40,234 bases of DNA, taken from positions 1-40,234 of the forward strand of contig NZ_NQMR01000064.1 in assembly GCF_002276045.1 (NCBI RefSeq). The letters run 5' to 3'. The position numbers and the translations under genes were made by a program. Below are positions 18,407-28,331 of the stretch, in pieces. This DNA comes from Pseudoalteromonas sp. NBT06-2 (GTDB lineage Bacteria > Pseudomonadota > Gammaproteobacteria > Enterobacterales > Alteromonadaceae). The notes below the pieces were generated by a model. It saw nothing but the letters and a program-made list of their open reading frames with translations, searched no databases and was not told where the DNA came from. Each line of letters opens with the position of its first letter. Position 1 is the first letter of the stretch.

Positions 18407-18524
18407 ATTGTTAGCCACATAAATTTAACTCGGTGTATTGATTCTAGCTTGCATAAATCATCAAATCCAGTTTTATTTATTTGTTAAAAATATAGTTTCC
18501 TGGATACTAATATTTACCTGATGT

Positions 18525-20483
18525 TTAATTGTCTACTGCACTTTTATTACTGAGATTAAACTTCTGTGGAAGCCATGCATTTGTACCAGTCATAGCAATA
18601 TGATTTAAGTTATGTTTTAGTACTTTTATACCTATATTTCGAGAAGTTTCAGGCCTACTAATTAGATAGCCTTGAACACATTGAATACCCAGTTTACGTA
18701 CCAATTCAAATTGTTCCATTTTTTCAACGCCTTCTGCAACTAATTTTAAATTAAGTTTTTTTCCTAATTCACTAATAGATTCTAAAATTTTATTATATTT
18801 AGTTTTTTCATTTGCCTGATCTATAAATAATTTATCAATTTTAATAATATCTACTGGTAAATCAGCTAATGTGCTTAATGAACTAAAACCCGTACCAAAG
18901 TCATCAATGGCAATTTGAACTCCTTCTTTTCGGAGCAATTCTAGTTGCTCAATGGTTTTATTTGTAGCTTCTATAAAGCAAGACTCTGTAATTTCTAAAA
19001 GCAAAGCATAGGGAGGTAGTCCCGTTTGTTCTAGTATATCCATCACCCAAGGGTGCAGATCCTTGTGTTTTAGTTGAACTCCTGAAATATTAACGGAGAT
19101 TTTCACTTTTTTCATGCCAGCATTAAACCAAGCAGCCATTTCCCTACATGCCTCATGCATTATCCAATCACCTAACGGTAGGATAAAATTAGAATCTTCA
19201 GCAATAGGAATAAATTCACATGGCGTTATTTCACCTTCGACAGGATGGTTCCATCTAACTAATGCCTCAAAATAAAGGATACTACAATTCTGAACATTGA
19301 CAATTGGCTGAAATGATAATTTAAAGTTTTGGTTTGCTAGTGCTAACCTCATTTCTTCAAGTAAATAATGGTGTCTACGCATTTTATTACCCATTTCAGG
19401 AGAGTAAATTCTAAATATACCTCGTCCATCTGTTTTAGCACGATACATAGCGACATCAGCCATTTGTAGTAAGGCATGCGCATTTACAGCGCTATCAGGA
19501 TATACTGCAATACCAATACTAGCCCCAATTTTTATGATTTTATTTCCTAATACAAAGTCTCGTTCTATCTCTTGAATGACATGTTGTGCGACTTCGACTG
19601 TTTTAGAGAGATCATCAACATTTTCTATAAAGATGGAAAATTCATCTCCTCCCAAACGTGACAAGTTTTTTTCAAGTGATGTGGCTGAATCCAACGAGCT
19701 TAATGATTGGTTTCTAACTGTTGTTGATAACCTTTCAGCCACTTGTATTAAAATTTCATCACCAAAGCTATGCCCAAATGAATCATTAACCTGTTTAAAT
19801 CCGTCCAAATCAATAAATAGAAGACATTTTTTCATATTTTGCTTTTCAGCTTTTTCTAGTTGTTCTCCTAAATGTTTTAAATAGGCATGTCTATCAGATA
19901 ACCCTGTCAACTTATCTTGGAAAATGTTGATTGAAGATTCGTTTTGAAATTTATTTGCTTTATCAATAATAATATCTAATGAAGAATTTAATTTTGACAG
20001 CGTTGTATGATTTGACTCTTCAATTACCGGAATATTAAAGGTTTGATTAAGCGAATTTAATTTTTTATTTATTTGTAAGAATAAAATATTGTTTTTTCTT
20101 CTATTTTTTAAGCTTAAATAAAGTTGTAATAAAAACATACTAAAAATTAAAAGTAAAAGTGGAAAATTAGTTAACAAGATAACTTTATTGAACATGGTAT
20201 GCATAGGGACAGCATGATAAAAATCATTGTTTTTTTTCACTACAAAATATGTTTTTTTATTTTGAATAAAAATACTGTTATTTAAAAAAAGGGCAGACAA
20301 TATAGGGTTCGTTACTTGCTGTGTTTCTTCTATTGATATTTGTTCAACACTCGAAGGAAATAAATCTTGATGTACCGCGAACATACCTTGAGTGAAAGAT
20401 AAAATGAAAATGATATATACCAATAGCAGACTGAAACAAAAGACAAGCATTGATTTTAAAAATCCATGGGTATGATCTTTCAC
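18525..20483 (-). CDS. Membrane-bound GGDEF-EAL cyclic-di-GMP protein
   Basis: 652 residues. Two membrane segments (about 11-31 and 99-125) flank a short periplasmic domain. Next comes a GGDEF domain with intact RLGGDEF (276-282) and an EAL domain with FEALVRWNHP (405-414), DDFGTGFSSL and KLVAEGVE. Both active-site motifs look complete, so it could make and break c-di-GMP; in many such tandem proteins one domain dominates. No RxxD inhibitory site is seen at the usual place upstream of GGDEF, where there is instead a short insertion. The start is GTG 20483, with AAGGA seven bases upstream. The small periplasmic region presumably senses an unknown signal. Confidence 0.92.
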   Translation of the reverse strand: MKDHTHGFLKSMLVFCFSLLLVYIIFILSFTQGMFAVHQDLFPSSVEQISIEETQQVTNPILSALFLNNSIFIQNKKTYFVVKKNNDFYHAVPMHTMFNKVILLTNFPLLLLIFSMFLLQLYLSLKNRRKNNILFLQINKKLNSLNQTFNIPVIEESNHTTLSKLNSSLDIIIDKANKFQNESSINIFQDKLTGLSDRHAYLKHLGEQLEKAEKQNMKKCLLFIDLDGFKQVNDSFGHSFGDEILIQVAERLSTTVRNQSLSSLDSATSLEKNLSRLGGDEFSIFIENVDDLSKTVEVAQHVIQEIERDFVLGNKIIKIGASIGIAVYPDSAVNAHALLQMADVAMYRAKTDGRGIFRIYSPEMGNKMRRHHYLLEEMRLALANQNFKLSFQPIVNVQNCSILYFEALVRWNHPVEGEITPCEFIPIAEDSNFILPLGDWIMHEACREMAAWFNAGMKKVKISVNISGVQLKHKDLHPWVMDILEQTGLPPYALLLEITESCFIEATNKTIEQLELLRKEGVQIAIDDFGTGFSSLSTLADLPVDIIKIDKLFIDQANEKTKYNKILESISELGKKLNLKLVAEGVEKMEQFELVRKLGIQCVQGYLISRPETSRNIGIKVLKHNLNHIAMTGTNAWLPQKFNLSNKSAVDN

Positions 20484-20726
20484 CTTACAGTCCTTTTAAT
20501 TGTTTTAACTTCGAACAATTCGACATAAGTTCCTATAAAAACATAAAGTTGCAGTATATTTATTTGAAAACATTTAAAATATAGGCAAAGTATAGTGTAT
20601 GAAAAGAATGGAAACAATTTTATATTAAATTTAAAACAATACATATAAAACTTTTTATACCGAATCTAATTTCATGTACTTATTACAACACGATAAAACA
20701 ATAGATGTAGAAATAACGCACTGGAG

Positions 20727-22499
20727 TTAAGTTTGCTTTTGAGATTCTAATTTATTAGAAAAATATTTATCATAAACTAGTAAGGCTAAAGCAGAAATAA
20801 CACCAATGATAGAAAACATATACCAAAAGTAGCCTGGTTTATTTAATGTTTTTGCAAAATATTCATAACCAACACCTGACAAAAGGCCACCAGCGAGAAA
20901 ACCAAAAGCTGATGCCAAATATAAGTAACCTTGGTACATCGCAGATTTTTCTTTTGGCATTACCATAGCAATATATTCCATACTTTTTGGAGAGACTAAC
21001 ATTTCACCGATTGAAAATAATAGTACAGCAGCTACAACAGCAGTACCAGAAATTAATAAGGATGGTGCCACTGCAAGTAACAAATAACTCAAAGATAACA
21101 ATAAAGTCCCACCAATTAATACATGAAATATTTTGAATTTAGCAGAAAATTTGCTAAAGAAAAGTTGTAAAATAACGATAGAACCAAAATTAATAGACGC
21201 GATAATTTCAGGTTTTACTTGCTGATACTTACTAATCCACTCATTACTAATTATATTTGCTTTATTTATATCTAAATAACTTTGATCTAAGTTCAATAGC
21301 TGAGATATTTCATTTGCTGGGATCATCACACTATAATTTGTGAGTTTGAAATAAACTTGCTGAATAATTTCAGGTGTTACGTTTTCAGTATGAGCTAGAT
21401 TTAATTGTTGTATAAGTGGAACCAATTTTTCAACATTCGCCCCTGATATAAAATTTGACATAATAGGGTCTATAGAGTTGAAAAAAGTAATCAAATCGCT
21501 TGTATTTATATAGTCCCTTATAAAAATATTCAAAGAGACAAAAATTTGAATATATACAGCCCAAAATCCCGCTAAAATAAGTAAGTACAGAATAAAGGGC
21601 ACATTTCCTAATTTAATTTTACTACTATACCAATTATAATTTTGCTTTTTCGATATTTTATCCCAAATGAAATTTATAAATAACCATAAAAAACAAATAA
21701 TCCCAACATCTTTCCATTCCAACAGCCCCGTTCCTGGGATCAATAGTAAGATCATTATCGGAACTACCAATAAAGCTAATCGACCATTACCTAAAACATC
21801 TTGTACTTCTATTAAGATCTTTTTTATGGATTTATTATTTTTTGGTGAATCTGATTCTTTAGCGGGGTCTTTGAATAAAAATATAGCTGGTATAAAGTTA
21901 ATTGCAATTGCTGCTGCAGCCATAGTAAAGGCTAGATCCCAACTTATCTCTCTTAGATATGCAACAGTCAAAGGGCCTAAAAAACCACCAATATTGACCA
22001 TAGTATAAAATAATCCAAAACCTAGACTTCTATTTTCATCGGTTGTTTCTCGGCTTACAGTACCAACAATCAATGGTTTAAAAATTGCGGCACCAACAGC
22101 AAGTACCATATAAATAAGGAAAAATGTGCCGTAAGAATCTACTTGTCCTAATAAATAATAAGATGGAGTCATCAAAGCAAACGAAATTAGCAACATCCTC
22201 CTATAACCATATCTATCACCCAAAGCACCTGTTATGACAGGTAATAGATAAATAAAACTCATTACAACTGCTGATAATGTGCCCCGTTGTTGATCTGAAA
22301 CCCCCAAACCACCAAGATCAGTTGGCGCTGTCATATATAGAGATAAAACACCAAAAATACCATACCATGCAAGTCGCTCAAAAATTTCCATTGTGTTAGC
22401 GACGTAGTAGTTATTACTAAAACCAAATATAGAATTAGTTTTACCTTTTACCTCAATGATACTATTTACATCTTTTACGATAATCTGTTCATCTGACAC
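20727..22499 (-). CDS. POT/PTR-family proton-coupled peptide transporter
   Basis: 590 residues with about twelve or more membrane spans. The N-terminal ExxER motif of the POT family is present as EIFERLAWYG, followed by GALGDRYGYRR between helices 2 and 3 and FGLFYTMVNIGGFLGP further on. POT members import di- and tripeptides with protons. A hydrophilic and partly amphipathic insertion of about 100 residues in the middle (around 325-430) makes it longer than the typical 480-500 residue bacterial POT, so the substrate may be different. The start is GTG 22499, supported by AGGAG six bases upstream. It is a single gene, with repeat-containing DNA upstream. Confidence 0.87.
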   Translation of the reverse strand: MSDEQIIVKDVNSIIEVKGKTNSIFGFSNNYYVANTMEIFERLAWYGIFGVLSLYMTAPTDLGGLGVSDQQRGTLSAVVMSFIYLLPVITGALGDRYGYRRMLLISFALMTPSYYLLGQVDSYGTFFLIYMVLAVGAAIFKPLIVGTVSRETTDENRSLGFGLFYTMVNIGGFLGPLTVAYLREISWDLAFTMAAAAIAINFIPAIFLFKDPAKESDSPKNNKSIKKILIEVQDVLGNGRLALLVVPIMILLLIPGTGLLEWKDVGIICFLWLFINFIWDKISKKQNYNWYSSKIKLGNVPFILYLLILAGFWAVYIQIFVSLNIFIRDYINTSDLITFFNSIDPIMSNFISGANVEKLVPLIQQLNLAHTENVTPEIIQQVYFKLTNYSVMIPANEISQLLNLDQSYLDINKANIISNEWISKYQQVKPEIIASINFGSIVILQLFFSKFSAKFKIFHVLIGGTLLLSLSYLLLAVAPSLLISGTAVVAAVLLFSIGEMLVSPKSMEYIAMVMPKEKSAMYQGYLYLASAFGFLAGGLLSGVGYEYFAKTLNKPGYFWYMFSIIGVISALALLVYDKYFSNKLESQKQT

Positions 22500-22617
22500 A
22501 TTACTCTCCTAATTTACTCAACATGTAATGCCATGAGCAAGCCTAGTTAAAATTTAAAATCTATAAATGCATACAATATACACTCCAAACATCTATGAAG
22601 CGACTGTTTATTTATAG

Positions 22618-22760
22618 AGAAGTAAGTAGCTACTTGAAGATGTGGAATACAGCGTTTCATAGATTTTTAATATCAAGGCACAACTTTGTGCAAATAGGTT
22701 ATTCCTTTTAAATAAGTTGTAACATAGAGATTAAGCGCCTAGTAAACGTATTAATAAATG
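22618..22760 (+). repeat. Dispersed intergenic repeat, related to the MITE at 14.8-15.4 kb
   Basis: The stretch from GCTACTTGAAGATG through GCGTTTCATAGAT, AATATCAAGGC and AGAGATTAAGCG matches, in inverted orientation, the right end of the element in the Tn3 remnant (about 15270-15365). The blocks keep the same order. No coding capacity was seen. Confidence 0.65.
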
Positions 22761-23083
22761 GTTTAAAAATATTTATGCGCTTTATTGAGTTTTCTTAAAG
22801 AGACGACTAAGTATTTTCCAATTATCTATGCCTTGTGTAAAAATAAATATAGGAAAAGAAATTTATGTATCTGACTGTATTTAACGCGACATCAAATCCT
22901 ATCAAAAGATAATCTTTGAATCGGCTATAAATTACTTTATCGCGATTAAGAAGATAATATCTTTTAAAAATGGTTATCTGATGATCAAGCTAGAGTTTTA
23001 AATTTAATTATTAAAAAAATAATTTAACCCTTTTTGTGGAATCGATCGTTTATATCTATAACACAATTTTCAAGGTTATGACT
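22761..23083. other. Upstream region of the vWA-sigma operon
   Basis: AT-rich region without a gene. It has a perfect palindrome AAAGAT-A-ATCTTT (22905-22917) and, about 40 bases on, AAGAT-AAT-ATCTT (22951-22963). These might be operator or promoter elements for the vWA-ECF operon; this is only a guess. Confidence 0.35.
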
Positions 23084-24742
23084 ATGAACACCATTTTAAT
23101 GAAGTCTATTTTACTCTCCAGTATTACATTATCAACTTTATTAGCTTGCAGTCCACAAACAAAAAATAGGTCAGAAAATGAAATTATAAACCCAAAAATT
23201 ATTAAGAAGCAAAAATTATCAGTGCCAAAATCTGAAGTTATGGTGAAGAAGGCTGCCCCAGGTAATGCCTATAAACAAGCATACTCCCACCCAATTCATA
23301 TAATCCGCCCAAACTTGTCAGACCAAGTCAATACAGAAAAATATAATAATAATCCTGAAAATGAGCTTCAACAGGCACATATTCAGCCTGTATCTACTTT
23401 TTCAGTTGATGTAGATACAGGAAGTTATACTAATAGTCGACGCATGTTAAACATGGGGAAACTTCCTCCGTCTAATGCAGTGCGGATCGAAGAGTTTATT
23501 AATTATTTTGATTATCAATATCAATCCCCTGCTAATATAAATACTCCTTTTAAAGTTTATACTGAAGTAGCGCCTGCTCCTTGGGACCACAATCGGCAAT
23601 TATTAAAAATTGGCTTAAAAGGTTTCGAAATAGATAAATCATCTCTTAATGATGCAAATTTAGTTTTTTTACTTGATGTATCCGGTTCAATGAAAGCTGA
23701 AAATAAATTACCTTTATTAAAACGCAGTTTATTAATGTTATCTAAACAACTAGACCAAAACGATACAGTTTCAATTGTTGTTTATGCCGGTGCAGCAGGT
23801 GTTGTATTAGAACCGACCAAAGGGAATGAATACCATAAAATTTCGATGGCATTAGCAAAGTTACAAGCCGGTGGCTCTACAAATGGAGGCAGTGGCATAA
23901 CATTGGCCTATCAACTTGCACAACAAAACTTCAAAAAAGAGGGGGTTAACCGCGTTATTTTAGCAACTGATGGTGATTTTAATGTAGGAACTAAATCAGT
24001 TGATGAACTAAAAGAATTAATCATAAAAAACAAGGAATCAGGTATTACCTTAACCACCTTAGGTTTTGGTCATGGAAATTATAATGATGCTTTAATGGAA
24101 CAACTAGCAGATATTGGAAATGGTCACCACGCTTATATAGACAATATTAATGAAGCGAGAAAAGTATTAGTCGACGAAATATCCGCTACCATGCAGATTA
24201 TTGCCAAAGATGTAAAAATTCAAGTTGAATTTAATCCCGACCAAATTTCTGAATACAGACTGATAGGCTACCAAAATAGACTTCTTAAACAAGAGGATTT
24301 CAATAATGATAAAGTGGATGCTGGTGAAATGGGGGCAGGACATACAGTAACTGCTTTATATGAACTTACTTTGTCAAATTCTAAAAATAAACGTATAGAT
24401 AAACTACGCTATCAAAATAAAATAAAAAAAATAACAGAGCTAAAGCATAATGAATTGGCATTTATAAAATTAAGATATAAAGCCCAAAATAGTAATATAA
24501 GTCAGCTAATATCAAAAGTGATATTGCGTTCGGATATTAAAAGTAACTTAGAGCATGCAAGTGATAACTTTGGGTTTTCAGTAGCAGTTTCTGGCTTTGC
24601 ACAATTATTAAAAGGCGGTAAATATACACAAAGATATACTTATCATGATGTGATTGAACTTGCTAAGCTAAACAAAGGGTCCGATGATTTTGGTTATCGC
24701 GCAGAATTTATTCAATTAGTCAGAACTGCTGAGGCACTTTGA
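23084..24742 (+). CDS. YfbK-like von Willebrand factor A lipoprotein
   Basis: About 552 residues from ATG 23084, chosen because AAGG lies eight bases upstream; upstream GTG and ATG codons are less likely. The signal peptide ends in a lipobox (STLLACS), so the protein is probably anchored in the envelope. It has the YfbK-type N-terminal domain (FSVDVDTGSYTNSRRML), then a vWA domain with the MIDAS sequence DVSGSM, the downstream GGSTNGGSGI and ATDGDFNVG motifs, and a C-terminal DUF3520-like part. vWA domains bind a divalent metal and protein ligands. The stop lies four bases before an ECF sigma gene, so the two are surely one operon; a role in an envelope stress or sensing circuit is inferred. 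Confidence 0.9.
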   Translation: MNTILMKSILLSSITLSTLLACSPQTKNRSENEIINPKIIKKQKLSVPKSEVMVKKAAPGNAYKQAYSHPIHIIRPNLSDQVNTEKYNNNPENELQQAHIQPVSTFSVDVDTGSYTNSRRMLNMGKLPPSNAVRIEEFINYFDYQYQSPANINTPFKVYTEVAPAPWDHNRQLLKIGLKGFEIDKSSLNDANLVFLLDVSGSMKAENKLPLLKRSLLMLSKQLDQNDTVSIVVYAGAAGVVLEPTKGNEYHKISMALAKLQAGGSTNGGSGITLAYQLAQQNFKKEGVNRVILATDGDFNVGTKSVDELKELIIKNKESGITLTTLGFGHGNYNDALMEQLADIGNGHHAYIDNINEARKVLVDEISATMQIIAKDVKIQVEFNPDQISEYRLIGYQNRLLKQEDFNNDKVDAGEMGAGHTVTALYELTLSNSKNKRIDKLRYQNKIKKITELKHNELAFIKLRYKAQNSNISQLISKVILRSDIKSNLEHASDNFGFSVAVSGFAQLLKGGKYTQRYTYHDVIELAKLNKGSDDFGYRAEFIQLVRTAEAL

Positions 24743-24746
24743 AAAA

Positions 24747-25292
24747 ATGATTAGTGATGAAGATTTAATGCTCAGTTATGTTGCAGGAGATATAAAGGCT
24801 TTCGAAACACTATATTTAAAACATAAAGGGCCCTTATACCGCTATTTCAGACGTCAATGTAAAGAGCAGGATAAAACCGAGGAACTATTTCAAGATGTGT
24901 GGCATAAAATTATTAAAGCTAAAAATAGTTACCAACGAAGTGCTAAATTTACAACTTGGATTTACCATATAGCTCATAATTTATTAATTGATGAATATAG
25001 AAAATCATCTTCAGTGTTTCAAGATAATAATGAACCAACAGAATTGGCATCAAATATTATTGATAATTTGGAGCGTATAGAAATCATCGAGCAATTAAAA
25101 TTATGTTTAAATAACTTATCATCGGTACAGTTAGAGTCTTTTATTTTAAAACAGGATGCAGGGTTTGATTTAATAGAGATTTCAAATATTGTAAACTGTG
25201 ATAAAGAAACAATTAAAAGTAGAATACGATATGCATATTCTAAACTGAAGATATGCCTTAATAATAAGTTTGGGACGGCTGTTTATGAGTAA
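24747..25292 (+). CDS. ECF-type RNA polymerase sigma factor
   Basis: 181 residues. Region 2 includes DKTEELFQDVWHKI and FTTWIYHIAHNLLIDEYRK (about 46-91), and region 4 includes LSSVQLESFILKQDAGFDLIEIS and ETIKSRIRYAYSKLK, the recognition helix area. It would direct RNA polymerase to a small regulon, typically including its own operon. It starts four bases after the vWA gene, with GAGG inside that gene as a possible ribosome binding site, and its end overlaps the next gene by eight bases. This tight packing indicates translational coupling. It resembles sigma-24-like ECF proteins found with YfbK-type vWA genes in marine gammaproteobacteria. Confidence 0.92.
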   Translation: MISDEDLMLSYVAGDIKAFETLYLKHKGPLYRYFRRQCKEQDKTEELFQDVWHKIIKAKNSYQRSAKFTTWIYHIAHNLLIDEYRKSSSVFQDNNEPTELASNIIDNLERIEIIEQLKLCLNNLSSVQLESFILKQDAGFDLIEISNIVNCDKETIKSRIRYAYSKLKICLNNKFGTAVYE

Positions 25293-25866
25293 ACTTAATA
25301 ATCAACAAATAGATAAATTATATAAATTATATAAATTAAGTGCGACGGAAATTCCCCCTAAAGAAATTGATTTGGCCATTATATGCAATGCAAAAGAAGC
25401 TTTACGCAAAAATGACTTTAAATATTATTATAAGTGGCGCTTTCCAATTTCAGTAGCTGCATCTATTACTTTAGTTTCTACATTATATATTTTGAATAAT
25501 AGTACTTATCAAAATGATATCGAATTAAATTCAGCGCCACAATTATACAAGCAGCGGTCACCAATAATGGAAGCTCCCTTAGCAAAAGAAAAACAAATAG
25601 AATCAAGTATAGTGCAGCAAGAAAAAAAATATTCCCAAGATATAGATTCTCCTAAGCTAGAGTTGAATCAAAAGTTTCAACCATTAAAAACTCGTAGTAC
25701 AGGCCCTTTAAAGTTTGACCCAATAATATTTAAAAAAATTGATGAACTGATTGTACAAGGTAAAAAAGATGAAGCTAGAAAACGGTTAACAAATTTAGTT
25801 ACTCAATACCCTGACATAAAAGTGCAATTGGAGAAACGTTACCCTAAACTTTTTGAGTCAAGATAG
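25285..25866 (+). CDS. Single-pass membrane protein, probable anti-sigma factor
   Basis: 193 residues from ATG 25285, overlapping the sigma gene stop. An earlier in-frame TTG (25270) is not favoured. There is a cytoplasmic-looking N-terminus of about 50 residues, one membrane segment (about 52-71, FPISVAASITLVSTLYIL) and a charged C-terminal part of about 120 residues ending in ARKRLTNLVTQYPDIKVQLEKRYPKLF. Topology and position match membrane anti-sigma factors, where the N-terminus holds the sigma factor. There is no zinc-binding HxxxCxxC motif, so if it is an anti-sigma factor it is not the ZAS type. I do not recognise the family; the role is inferred from gene order. Confidence 0.7.
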   Translation: MSKLNNQQIDKLYKLYKLSATEIPPKEIDLAIICNAKEALRKNDFKYYYKWRFPISVAASITLVSTLYILNNSTYQNDIELNSAPQLYKQRSPIMEAPLAKEKQIESSIVQQEKKYSQDIDSPKLELNQKFQPLKTRSTGPLKFDPIIFKKIDELIVQGKKDEARKRLTNLVTQYPDIKVQLEKRYPKLFESR

Positions 25867-26257
25867 TCTTTAATGTGAACACCTCTCAATTTGACTCAAA
25901 TGTTTATATCTGTCAAATGACTAATAGGCAAGGTCTGTGAAAAAATGCTCATGCAAAGCTTGAGATTATAAAAAAACAACCCAGTTTGTAGATTATGCTC
26001 TACCCATAATCTATTAGTAGATGTAGTAGAATTAGAACATCAATATCCCGCAATAGCAGTAATCAATTTAGTGATACAAATTTAAGCGCTTTTAAAGGGC
26101 TTAAAAATAGCAAGAATAGTTGGTTTCCGAGGTTTTCATCATGATTTGTTATTGTAAAAAGCAAAACGTTTTGATTGTCGTAAAAAAGCAAAACATTGGT
26201 TGAATACTGCACGTTAAATCCATAAAATGGTGGACCATTAACAATAATAATAAACAT
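25867..26257. other. Intergenic region before cdd
   Basis: No gene seen. There is a palindrome AATGGT-GG-ACCATT (26226-26239) just before cdd, a possible operator. Two imperfect direct copies of GTAAAAAAGCAAAAC lie near 26153-26195. Weak AAGCGCTTTTAAAGGGCTTA pairing is seen near 26085. Confidence 0.4.
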
Positions 26258-27151
26258 ATGCTTTCAAGTTCAACGCTTCTAAAAATAAATTTTGCAACAA
26301 ATCAAACTCTAGAAATAAAATCCCTTTTAAAAGATACTAAAGGCATGTTAAGTGCCAAATATATATCTTGGCTACAAAATAAATATAATGTTACCCTCGA
26401 TGAATTATTAACAAACTTATTATCATTTGCAGCTGATTTTTCGGTTGCGCCCATTTCAAATTTTCATGTTGGTGCTATTGTTGTGGGGGGCTCTGGAAAT
26501 TTGTATTTTGGTGCTAATCTTGAATTCAAAAATCAAGCACTGTCTTTAGTTTTACATGGTGAACAGTCAGCGATTAGTAATGCTTGGCTACATGGTGAAA
26601 GCAGTATATCTAAACTTGCAATAAATGCTGCACCTTGTGGTTATTGCCGCCAATTCATAAATGAATTAGCATGTGCACAAAATGTAGATATATTATTGAA
26701 TGGTAAAGTTTTAAACTTTAAACAGTTTTTACCTATGTCATTTGGACCAAAGGACTTAGGTAATAATTTAGGCCTATTATCATCAGTCAATAATTTAGAA
26801 CTAAGCTTAAAACCTAAAGAAATTTCTCTTACTTTTTTTGAACAAGTAAGTTCAAGTTATGCTCCTTATTCCAAAAATTTAGCATCATGTGAAATTAGGA
26901 CTTTTGATGGACAAGTATTTTATGGTCGTTATGCTGAAAATGCAGCTTACAGCCCAAGCTTATCTCCATTACAAGCAGCTATTAGTCAATTAGTTTTATC
27001 AGGACGAGAGTTTATTAAAAAAGAAATAGAAATGGTGACTTTAGTTGAAATGGCTAACATCGAAAATCAATTAAATGTTACTAAAGCAGTACTAAAAAGT
27101 TATGACTTTGAAGTACCGTTTACTTATATATTATTAACAGATAATATTTAA
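26258..27151 (+). CDS. cdd: Cytidine deaminase
   Basis: 297 residues, the long dimeric type like E. coli Cdd (294 residues), with a catalytic N-terminal domain and a degenerate C-terminal copy. The active site is LHGEQSA with zinc ligand H100 and catalytic E102, and PCGYCRQF with zinc ligands C127 and C130. It deaminates cytidine and deoxycytidine to uridine and deoxyuridine. It faces the uridine phosphorylase gene across a MITE, so the two consecutive steps of pyrimidine salvage are neighbours but convergent. A palindrome 19 bases upstream may be its operator. The Shine-Dalgarno sequence is weak. Confidence 0.93.
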   Translation: MLSSSTLLKINFATNQTLEIKSLLKDTKGMLSAKYISWLQNKYNVTLDELLTNLLSFAADFSVAPISNFHVGAIVVGGSGNLYFGANLEFKNQALSLVLHGEQSAISNAWLHGESSISKLAINAAPCGYCRQFINELACAQNVDILLNGKVLNFKQFLPMSFGPKDLGNNLGLLSSVNNLELSLKPKEISLTFFEQVSSSYAPYSKNLASCEIRTFDGQVFYGRYAENAAYSPSLSPLQAAISQLVLSGREFIKKEIEMVTLVEMANIENQLNVTKAVLKSYDFEVPFTYILLTDNI

Positions 27152-27394
27152 TACCATTTCCGTTAATAAAATGGTCATTCAGCGGGAGTTCAAAGCGTTT
27201 TAGTCAAGGCATTGATTACAGACAATGGTTATTCCCTTATCAAAACCAATAACACAGTATAAAAGGAACTTTTTAGAATTTACACTTCGTTGTTATATCA
27301 GTTATAAAGGGAATACCATTAATTCACTAACATGCCTAGAGTTGAAAAAACTCATAAGCTTTGAGTGGTCACTTAATTATCGGGATTGGTATAA
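27151..27394. mobile_element. MITE-like element, copy 1, between cdd and udp
   Basis: The left end ATACCATTTCCGTTAAT and the right end, read inverted, TTATACCAATCCCGATAAT, are imperfect terminal inverted repeats. The internal core at 27204-27263 (AAGGCATTGATTACAGACAA, then GGTTATTCCCTTATCAAAAC) is shared with 32744-32804. It begins at the last base of the cdd stop codon. There is no real coding capacity. Confidence 0.75.
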
Positions 27395-27405
27395 GAAACT
27401 AGAAT

Positions 27406-28170
27406 CTAACTAGGCTGCTTACATAAAGTTTTTGCTGCCTCAAGTACAACTGAAACACTTTTAGCTTCAATTAAACTATGATCTACATCCGGAATTTCTT
27501 GACGAGTACGATTAACTAACACTCCTGCTACACAAGCCGCTTTTAACCCTAAAGCCGAACACATAGTAAATAAGGTCGCTGATTCCATTTCATAATTCAT
27601 TACACCAAGCTTTTGCCATTCAACAAAACTACCTTGGAATGAGTTAGTAACATAACCAGAGAAGGTATCATAACGTTCTTGCCCTGGATAAAATGTATCT
27701 GAAGATGCTGTGATCCCTAAATGGAAAGGCATCACTAATGTTTCACATGCATCAACCATCGCTTTAGTCGTGAAATAATCAGCCACTGCAGGGTAAGTGA
27801 TGGGTGCAAAGTGTTGACTTGCACCATCTAACCTTACCGCCCCGTGTGTTATTAATACATCACCTTCATTTATATGAGGTTGAATAGCTCCAGTTGTACC
27901 AATTCTTAAAAAAGTACGAATGCCTAATTGTGCCAGTTCTTCAACAGCGATTGATGTAGATGGGCCACCAATACCTGTAGAACATACAACAACTGGATAC
28001 TCGTCTAAATATCCTAAATAAACATGATATTCACGAGTTTGAGCTAGGCAAGTAACTTGAGTTAAATGTGAAGCTATCCGCTCAGCCCGAGCCGGATCAC
28101 CCGGTATAATAGCAAGTTTTGCTTTTTTTAGTTGCTCTGAATTTAAACCCAAATGAAACACTGTTTTCAT
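27406..28170 (-). CDS. udp: Uridine phosphorylase
   Basis: 254 residues, the normal length. It has the nucleoside phosphorylase signatures IIPGDPARAERI (phosphate-binding G-D-P-R), GIGGPSTSIAVEEL, RIGTTGAI and YEMESATLFT (the EMES ribose-binding motif). It splits uridine with phosphate into uracil and ribose 1-phosphate, the step after cytidine deaminase. ATG 28170 has AAGGA upstream. It is convergent with cdd, with a MITE between the two. In E. coli udp is controlled by CytR/CRP; I did not find a clear site here. Confidence 0.95.
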   Translation of the reverse strand: MKTVFHLGLNSEQLKKAKLAIIPGDPARAERIASHLTQVTCLAQTREYHVYLGYLDEYPVVVCSTGIGGPSTSIAVEELAQLGIRTFLRIGTTGAIQPHINEGDVLITHGAVRLDGASQHFAPITYPAVADYFTTKAMVDACETLVMPFHLGITASSDTFYPGQERYDTFSGYVTNSFQGSFVEWQKLGVMNYEMESATLFTMCSALGLKAACVAGVLVNRTRQEIPDVDHSLIEAKSVSVVLEAAKTLCKQPS

Positions 28171-28331
28171 TAAAAATCCTTAAAAACTTTATAATGCTAA
28201 TTCTAAAAAATTATTATTATTTATATATAGCAGATTATTTAAACTTAGAATAAAAGGTTTTTTTTATTTAGAGGAGGACTTGTGTCCTGTTAAGATGGGA
28301 ATAATAGAATTAATAAAGAGCCTTAAAGGTT

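Noticed and set aside
22711..22718. GTTGTAAC core of Ter in the repeat at 22.7 kb (also 30551-30558, minus strand)
   Set aside because: The flanking Ter positions do not match, and the related repeat copy near 15.3 kb has GTTGGAAC, so the word is not conserved.
27225..27413. 62-codon open frame between cdd and udp
   Set aside because: It lies wholly inside the MITE-like element and its right flank; it has no ribosome binding site and no recognisable protein features.
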